The notes under the pieces are model-generated. The model saw only the letters and a list, made by a program, of their open reading frames with translations. It did not search any database and had not been told where the DNA came from. A stretch of DNA of 64,000 bases from Andrena cerasifolii (taxonomy: Eukaryota > Arthropoda > Insecta > Hymenoptera > Andrenidae), in the NCBI RefSeq assembly GCF_050908995.1, contig NC_135133.1, forward strand, positions 10,458,001 through 10,522,000. The letters run 5' to 3'. Below are positions 61,301-64,000 of the stretch, piece after piece (position 1 is the first letter of the stretch; each line of letters opens with the position of its first letter). The translations under genes and the position numbers were made by a program.

Positions 61301-63799
61301 GAACAAAGTCACCGATGGTAAAATCGAAGTACCTTTCTTTGAATCAGCCGATTTGGCGTTTCGTGCCATCGTGGAAATTCAGATTTCCAGTAGGACCATG
61401 GAAATTAGACCGAAACAGCCATTTATAGAAAAGTAGCAGTGCTAAATATTTCGTAATTTCAGCTTCTCTGTCCCCTACTTTGATTTCAATATTGAATTTA
61501 AAAGTTGGCTTGTCTGATCGATAAAAGTTTCATTTGTGATATCGTGGGTCACCGGTGACACCTACAGCGCAGACCCCTTTTTTTACGTGGTGGAAATCCC
61601 TAACGGATACCTCAACTGTCGGGGGAGAGCCGAGGTTATGTGGGGCTTACATCACTAAAACACCACCACGGTGGCTCCCGACTGCAGAGGTCCCCACGAC
61701 AGGGGGAAGGACTTAGGCGAACTCTAAACAGAACGATGCGTTCGCCACCCTCCCCCCCGGTGCACTGGGACCTCTCCTGCCAAGCCCTCATAGTAGGGGG
61801 CCTATCCGGAGGAGGGGGTACAATCACCCCCTCCGCAGGAACTCTTTCCGAGTTATGTTGGGGTGGCGCAATGGACCATTCATCGCGCCGCTGCTGCTAG
61901 AGGCCAGGGAGGCTCCGCTTGAACCTCCCTATCCACAGTCTCGCCCCCCAGCAGCAAGCGGCGCACCAGGAGAAAAAATGGTCACCCATCCTTCCCCAGT
62001 ACGCCGCCCCGTGATGCTTAACTTCGGTGTTCGAATGATGCAGCGCAGAACCTGTTAAGGGAACTTAATTTCTATGGTGGGGACGTGTTACAGCGAACGA
62101 AAGGGTGTTCCTGATATTGAAATCAACGGTGCGCCTGTCGCACCCAGCGCCCATGGATCTCGTGCTACGAAAACGATTGGCCTTGAACATTTACAAGAGG
62201 CAGAGCATCACGGACAGGATCTTCAAGAGGATCGTTCGCACGGACTGCTTGACGCAGACTGGCGTCACCTACGAGGTCGTTTCTAATATACCCAAAGCCA
62301 GTGAGGAGCTGGAGGATCGCGAGAGTCTGGCGCAGATCGCCGCCAGTGGCGAGGACAACAGTTTGTGCGACGGTGAGACGTACATTGGTAAGTCAATTTT
62401 AGGGGTTTGCGCAGGTTCTGATAATTAATTTACACTACCAGTCGAAAGTTTGAAATCACTATTTCCATTGAAATCACATAGTGCGAAATATTCTTCTAAG
62501 TCCAATAAACTTGAACACCTTGTCACGCGAAAAAGTTGTTTAACCTGTTGGCCGGCACATTTTTCAATCGAAAGTGGCAAATGACAAAAGAGGAGCTAAC
62601 TCGTCTTGCCCATTACAGGTATAAATACATCTTTAATGTTATTTCTGATACAATTAGAATAATGAAACTAAAGGCGAAAGGATTCACCGATCCATAAATA
62701 AACAATTCGCTCAAAGAATAATATTAATAAACAGAGAAATGCTTACCTTCATTTACTAATCATGTGTTAAAACTGGCAAAAGAAAAAGAAAACAAAAAGG
62801 AAGCGAAGAAATGATATATGCATTCTTTCGCAACAAGCGTAGTTTTTTAATATGAGTGACGAGTTAACTCGTCTTTGCCGGAACAGGTTGAAGTATCCCT
62901 CCAACGGTGGTGCCCGGGTTTTTTCGGACCCACGCGTAACCCCACCGAGCGTATTATATTAAATAGTAATACAGAAACCCCCAGATATTTAAAAAAAATT
63001 ACCTTATAGTAATATCGTCTAAAATGCATGTAGTAGGGCACTTACTACGTGTCGGAACGGACCCGGACACCAAGTTCAAGGGTTCGCACAAAATTCAGAG
63101 TGATTGGAAACTTTTGGCCAGTAGTCTACATGATCATTTTTCAAACGCATAACTCAAATCTGCATCTATGGTGTTTACTTAGAAAAATATACACGCGGTG
63201 TCTCTGCGGTGGAGAGTATCTTAACTTTAGACCGATTACGGCAAAACGTTGCGGTAAAAGAGTTACTGCAAGCACAAGGTCAACCACTAATGCGCAAGAC
63301 AGCAAGCGTACCCAACTTCTCGCAGGTACTACTGCCTCTACGCCGTCTTGGACGCACTGTATGCTTTTCGTTTAATTTGTTTTCTCTTTATTAATTTAAC
63401 ATCCTAGCTCGTCATTCATATTCTCAATTTTTTTTTTTTACTTGAAACTTCTTTTTCTTTTTTTATCGTTCACGTTGGTAGAACAGAGATGTTCCTGCAT
63501 CATTTTAGTCTCATTTGTTTCCTGGTTCATTTAAGTTGCTAATATCGTAGATTCTTTTTAAATAGTCAGTAGAACCGAATGGCGCACGTTGGGATTAGGT
63601 GTGATCGATATGACGTGCTGGTACTTACAGATCATGAGATCCGACACCTCCATGGACTCCTTGAATGTCACACGCTCCGAAAGCGTGACGGATCTTAACA
63701 CAGAGTTGAACGGGTTGCTACATTCCCGGCGCGCGTCCACGGGCCACGCGAGGAACGACGAGAACTTCATATCTGCACCGTCAAAATCCTTTGGAATCG
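46189..63799 (+). CDS. Khc-73: Kinesin-3 motor protein, Khc-73/KIF13 type (partial, 18 exons)
   Basis: This is a plus-end microtubule motor gene of the kinesin-3 family. Joining 18 exons (46189-46352, 49804-50072, 53829-54076, 55251-55368, 56062-56274, 56752-57015, 57098-57347, 57441-57583, 57903-58250, 58681-58842, 58907-59429, 59814-60035, 60122-60388, 60840-61022, 61126-61317, 62094-62387, 63183-63325, 63631-63799) gives one open frame of about 1,390 codons. All introns are GT-AG and all phases match. The order is motor core with P-loop, SSRSH and DLAGSE; neck; FHA domain; short coiled coil; KIF1-type middle region; DUF3694-like region; serine-rich linker. The family is known to carry membrane and polarity cargo and, in fly Khc-73, to end in a CAP-Gly domain. 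That domain is not reached here, and the first ~50 motor residues are also absent. Family assignment is very secure; the orthologue name is inferred from resemblance to fly Khc-73 and vertebrate KIF13A/B. Confidence 0.96.
46353..49803 (+). other. Khc-73 intron (3,451 bases)
   Basis: GT-AG intron splitting the P-loop codons. It is mostly AT-rich, with a GC-rich island at 48620-49060 that includes a (CG)n run at 48917-48928. No nested gene is recognised. Confidence 0.85.
49804..50072 (+). CDS. Khc-73: Khc-73 exon B: motor domain, P-loop completion and microtubule-facing core
   Basis: The acceptor is TTTTCAAG and the donor is CAG|GTAACT. The translation completes the P-loop with SGKSYTMMG and continues with KGIIPRLCD, KVEVSYMEIYNEKVHDLL and KPNKQSLKVREHNVLGPYVD. 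These blocks are characteristic of the kinesin-3 motor and nearly match fly Khc-73. It ends LAVTSFQ in phase 0. Confidence 0.96.
50073..53828 (+). other. Khc-73 intron (3,756 bases)
   Basis: AT-rich GT-AG intron without a recognisable nested gene or full transposon. A TTTCTCCAG|GTAATA junction near 53347 is a weak ratchet-like site. Confidence 0.8.
53829..54076 (+). CDS. Khc-73: Khc-73 exon C: motor domain, switch I and switch II
   Basis: The acceptor is TTTCGCAG. The exon carries switch I (SSRSH, 53898-53912) and switch II (DLAGSE, 54000-54017), the nucleotide-sensing elements of all kinesins, within NKSRTVAATNMNSESSRSHA and KVSRMSLVDLAGSERAVKTG. It ends GSNIN plus two bases of a lysine codon that is completed at 55251. 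Confidence 0.96.
54077..55250 (+). other. Khc-73 intron (1,174 bases) with a repeat insertion
   Basis: About half of this intron is the dispersed repeat at 54340-54852. The remainder shows nothing recognisable. Confidence 0.8.
54340..54852 (+). mobile_element. Dispersed repeat, copy 2, with Tc1-like inverted ends
   Basis: The left end TTTACTCACAAAAGTATCCG and the reverse complement of the right end (GTTACTCACAGAAGTATCTG) form terminal inverted repeats. The interior matches 20930-21236 in order and direction. No transposase is evident, so it is probably a non-autonomous DNA transposon in a kinesin intron. Confidence 0.6.
55251..55368 (+). CDS. Khc-73: Khc-73 exon D: motor domain, alpha-4 and loop L12
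   Basis: The acceptor is ATATTTGCAG and the donor is AAG|GTATTG. It encodes SLTTLGLVISKLAD, a short loop with three lysines (GSNKNKDK), and FVPYRDSVLTWLLK. In kinesin-3 motors this loop (the K-loop, L12) contacts the acidic tubulin tail. Here it is modestly lysine-rich. Confidence 0.96.
55369..56061 (+). other. Khc-73 intron (693 bases)
   Basis: AT-rich. Two T-rich tracts precede the acceptor. Nothing else is recognised. Confidence 0.8.
56062..56274 (+). CDS. Khc-73: Khc-73 exon E: end of motor domain and neck
   Basis: The 71 codons start DNLGGNSKTVMVATISPAAD and continue NYEETLSTLRYADRAKRIVN, the last conserved motor block, followed by the NEDPNARIIRELRQEVETL neck and start of the neck coiled coil. 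The ends are ACTTTAG|GAT and ACT|GTAAGA, both phase 0. Confidence 0.96.
56275..56751 (+). other. Khc-73 intron (477 bases)
   Basis: AT-rich with a pyrimidine-rich 3' part (56700-56745). Nothing else is recognised. Confidence 0.8.
56752..57015 (+). CDS. Khc-73: Khc-73 exon F: neck coiled coil and start of FHA domain
   Basis: The 88 codons begin GQGSIVGQQRTDITEKLSES, continue with a charged helical stretch (SQTWEEKLVKTERLQHERQQ), then EKNKYYLVNLNDDPSLNELL. The last block opens the FHA domain of kinesin-3 proteins, which binds phosphopeptides. The acceptor (CAACAAAAG|GGT) has a weaker pyrimidine tract than its neighbours, so the first few residues are the least certain part. Confidence 0.92.
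57098..57347 (+). CDS. Khc-73: Khc-73 exon G: FHA domain core
   Basis: The exon encodes ERTLVGGRS, GLGILPEHCVITIEESGLYM, GARCFVNG and DRIVWGNHHFFRVN, the core of the FHA fold including the conserved GR, EH and N positions. It follows an 82-base intron and ends with one base of a split codon at AACAG|GTAACG. Confidence 0.96.
57441..57583 (+). CDS. Khc-73: Khc-73 exon H: end of FHA region, start of stalk
   Basis: It starts by completing an alanine codon, then reads INSEPQTPAQNIDYNFAREE and NDPIQRAIARLEKQHEEDKQ. This matches the segment after the FHA domain in fly Khc-73, a helix leading into the stalk. The preceding intron is 93 bases. The donor is CAG|GTACTC. Confidence 0.95.
57584..57902 (+). 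other. Khc-73 intron (319 bases) with repeat-like sequence
   Basis: It holds a CAGTAGTAGTCAGAAAAAAG stretch near 57632 resembling a Tc1-type end, and an inverted pair GACCTCGATAAAA (57762) and TTTTATTGAGGTC (57799). The 3' third is open in the frame of the next exon, without an ATG. Confidence 0.6.
57903..58250 (+). CDS. Khc-73: Khc-73 exon I: coiled-coil stalk segment
   Basis: The 116 codons start VALEKQRQEYERQFQQLRNI (coiled-coil-like), then a proline/tyrosine-rich hinge (LSPSTPYSPYVPYDPL), then a second helix (VEKWAQERDEMFKRSLGQLK) and FSVTLQIPPNNLSPNRK. The acceptor is TTTTTTTAAG and the donor AAG|GTAATT. The open frame runs back 114 bases into the intron without a stop, but that part has no family match and no ATG. 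Confidence 0.96.
58251..58680 (+). other. Khc-73 intron (430 bases)
   Basis: AT-rich with a long pyrimidine-rich stretch at 58550-58680. No nested feature. Confidence 0.8.
58681..58842 (+). CDS. Khc-73: Khc-73 exon J: start of KIF1-type middle region
   Basis: The 54 codons start RGAFVSEPAILVKRT, then MGSQVWSMEKLENKLVDMRE and a short charged tail, phase 0 at both ends. The acceptor is ATTCTTTCAG and the donor AAG|GTGAAT. The block matches the conserved segment after the hinge in KIF13-type kinesins. Confidence 0.95.
58907..59429 (+). CDS. Khc-73: Khc-73 exon K: KIF1-type domain and acidic linker
   Basis: The largest exon has 174 codons plus one base. It contains NLIGVANIFLEVLFHDVRLD and QGEVAGRLQVEISRISG (KIF1-type domain, known in kinesin-3), a serine/acidic linker (SESSADSTSSEPEDYSGSS), then a block with HYVFCQYMFCGHPEPIVVPA and FTVPITEEFMEHC. 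The preceding intron is only 64 bases. The donor is GCTG|GTAAGG. Confidence 0.96.
59430..59813 (+). other. Khc-73 intron (384 bases)
   Basis: AT-rich with a weak pyrimidine tract before ATGCAG. No nested feature. Confidence 0.8.
59814..60035 (+). CDS. Khc-73: Khc-73 exon L: start of DUF3694-like region
   Basis: It completes a glutamate codon, then reads GALSIEVWGHRSAGF, a signature of the KIF13/KIF1 middle region. A helical part follows (AKARSLADRWSELTRKIELW), ending DVVVKPDTWTG. The acceptor is TGATATGCAG and the donor ACGG|GTACGT. Confidence 0.95.
60122..60388 (+). CDS. Khc-73: Khc-73 exon M: DUF3694-like region
   Basis: It encodes GIYQLRQGQQRRIQVRVKPV, NSGTLPIICQSILNIAVGSV and a helical end rich in R, Q and K (REKWSDALMRRRQYLDQQIQ). 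The preceding intron is 86 bases and phases match on both sides. Confidence 0.95.
60389..60839 (+). other. Khc-73 intron (451 bases)
   Basis: AT-rich. The acceptor tract TTTGTTTTTTATGCGCAG is strong. No nested feature. Confidence 0.8.
60840..61022 (+). CDS. Khc-73: Khc-73 exon N: DUF3694-like region
   Basis: It completes an aspartate codon and reads KTEQDMEREQSLVDQWVSLT, then EERNAVLVPAAGSGIPGAPA, and ends HIPVLFLDLN plus one base. The acceptor follows TTTTTTATGCGCAG. In-frame sequence upstream of the acceptor is intronic and has no family match. Confidence 0.94.
61126..61317 (+). CDS. Khc-73: Khc-73 exon O: DUF3694-like region
   Basis: It completes an alanine codon and reads DDLSTHQSGEEVSVTGLNSI, LPKEHGNKFYSLPIIRRIEK and DVCAIAAWDSSIHDNIHLNK, close to fly Khc-73. 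The donor GATG|GTAAAA is weaker than the others in the gene; reading past it gives a tail unrelated to the family. Confidence 0.95.
61318..62093 (+). other. Khc-73 intron (776 bases) mostly filled by a GC-rich repeat
   Basis: The first 220 bases are ordinary AT-rich intron. From about 61541 to 62060 the composition changes abruptly to GC-rich repeat sequence (separate entry). The acceptor GTGTTACAG at 62093 follows with little pyrimidine tract. Confidence 0.75.
61541..62060 (-). mobile_element. GC-rich retroelement-like repeat with a 5S rRNA-like segment
   Basis: On the minus strand the right part reads CACCGAAGTTAAGCAT (62029-62014) and, after 24 bases, GGATGGGTGACC (61991-61980). These are the two best-conserved blocks of insect 5S rRNA at nearly the normal spacing, but the rest of 5S is not preserved. 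Downstream on the minus strand come GC-rich sequence with a small hairpin (61811-61835) and an A-rich run near 61581-61587. A 5S-headed SINE or a retroelement carrying a 5S-like piece would explain this; a functional 5S gene would not. Confidence 0.45.
62094..62387 (+). CDS. Khc-73: Khc-73 exon P: DUF3694-like region, last conserved block
   Basis: It completes an alanine codon, then NERVFLILKSTVRLSHPAPM, a basic helix LVLRKRLALNIYKRQSITDR and IFKRIVRTDCLTQTGVTYEV. It ends in an acidic stretch before the ATTG|GTAAGT donor. The intron before it holds a GC-rich repeat with a 5S-like segment. Confidence 0.96.
62388..63182 (+). other. Khc-73 intron (795 bases) with transposon sequence
   Basis: CACTACCAGTCGAAAGTTTG at about 62432 resembles a Tc1-type end. 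A TTAA-type MITE lies at 62544-62887. The remainder is AT-rich. Confidence 0.7.
62544..62887. mobile_element. TTAA-type piggyBac-like MITE in a kinesin intron
   Basis: The left end CCTGTTGGCCGGCA follows TTAA (62540-62543). The right end TGCCGGAACAGG precedes TTGA (62888-62891), one change from TTAA. Inside, GCTAACTCGTC near the left and the 16-base palindrome GACGAGTTAACTCGTC near 62859 form a second inverted block. There is no coding capacity. Confidence 0.65.
63183..63325 (+). CDS. Khc-73: Khc-73 exon Q: linker after the middle region
   Basis: It completes a glutamate codon and reads KYTRGVSAVESILTLDRLRQ, then NVAVKELLQAQGQPLMRKTA and SVPNFSQ, phase 0 at CAG|GTACTA. This matches the helical linker after the DUF3694-like region in KIF13-type kinesins. 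Confidence 0.94.
63326..63630 (+). other. Khc-73 intron (305 bases)
   Basis: Rich in T runs (63425-63465). The acceptor is GTACTTACAG. No nested feature. Confidence 0.8.
63631..63799 (+). CDS. Khc-73: Khc-73 exon R: serine-rich tail start, gene continues
   Basis: It reads IMRSDTSMDSLNVTRSESVT, DLNTELNGLLHSRRAS and a tail ending SKSFGI plus one base at ATCG|GTAAGC. Serine-rich sequence with basic-S motifs is typical of the KIF13 tail. The remaining exons, including the expected CAP-Gly domain, lie past 64000. Confidence 0.93.
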
Positions 63800-64000
63800 G
63801 TAAGCACACGCTCGATTTACACGCATTCGATTTTACAGTTAAACATTTCGAGAACATAGATTCGCTGATATACGTTCTATGATTTCTTAATTGTAATATT
63901 CTTGGTAGTAAATGGGACATAGTACATACTGAACGCAATCTACGTCCTGTTCGATTTTTGAACTTAGAGTACGGTTAAATGCGGGAGAACTTTAAGAAGT
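63800..64000 (+). other. Start of the next Khc-73 intron
   Basis: Begins with a strong GTAAGC donor and runs to the end of the window without a recognisable exon. Confidence 0.75.

Noticed and set aside
61978..62050. A functional 5S rRNA gene
   Set aside because: Only two blocks of 5S are recognisable; the rest, including both ends needed for the folded RNA, is absent.
1..64000. tRNA genes, CRISPR arrays, bacterial operons or viral gene clusters
   Set aside because: I read both strands for tRNA B-box motifs, spaced repeats and polymerase or capsid motifs and found nothing that holds up. A dedicated tRNA scan was not possible here.

Overview
The window looks like nuclear DNA of an insect, most likely a hymenopteran (this is an inference). 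It has one intron-rich protein gene with GT-AG introns, AT-rich non-coding sequence broken by CpG-rich patches, and many short non-autonomous transposons. Nothing bacterial or viral is visible: no operons, CRISPR array or phage modules.

Only one gene can be named with confidence. It is on the + strand in the right-hand quarter, 46189-63799. Eighteen consecutive exons with matching phases encode about 1,390 residues of a kinesin-3 motor of the Khc-73/KIF13 type: most of the motor domain, the neck, the FHA domain, a short coiled-coil segment, the KIF1-type middle region, the DUF3694-type region and the start of the serine-rich tail. The first ~50 residues (the strand with the RVRP motif) and the C-terminal tail (where a CAP-Gly domain is expected) are not seen. 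The start lies upstream of 46189, possibly outside the window. The end lies beyond 64000.

The left 46 kb has no recognisable gene. It is either the long 5' intron of the kinesin gene or intergenic DNA. A polypyrimidine-CAG|GTAAG junction at 6211/6212 resembles a recursive-splicing ratchet point and would fit a long + strand intron. It is followed by a 72-nt open segment with its own splice donor. Two other exon-like pieces (11891-11952 and 25090-25191) are weak.

Most of the other structure is repeats. There are TTAA-flanked piggyBac-like MITEs (3706-3874, 15029-15348, 25774-26247, 42439-42767, 62544-62887, and one end at 20736-20784). There is a TA-flanked Tc1-like foldback element (8993-9373), a TTA-flanked element (34544-34725) and mariner-type terminal repeats (12063, 20483). 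Diverged minisatellites lie at 3430-3665, 27650-28330 and 36650-37115. Dispersed repeat pairs are 13079/22866 (inverted) and 20930/54340 (direct). A GC-rich repeat with a 5S rRNA-like segment on the minus strand (61541-62060) sits inside a kinesin intron. Two sharp hairpins stand out, at 10492-10552 (perfect 21-bp arms) and 16079-16224 (long arms with a core in the same orientation in both). I saw no convincing new multi-gene system.
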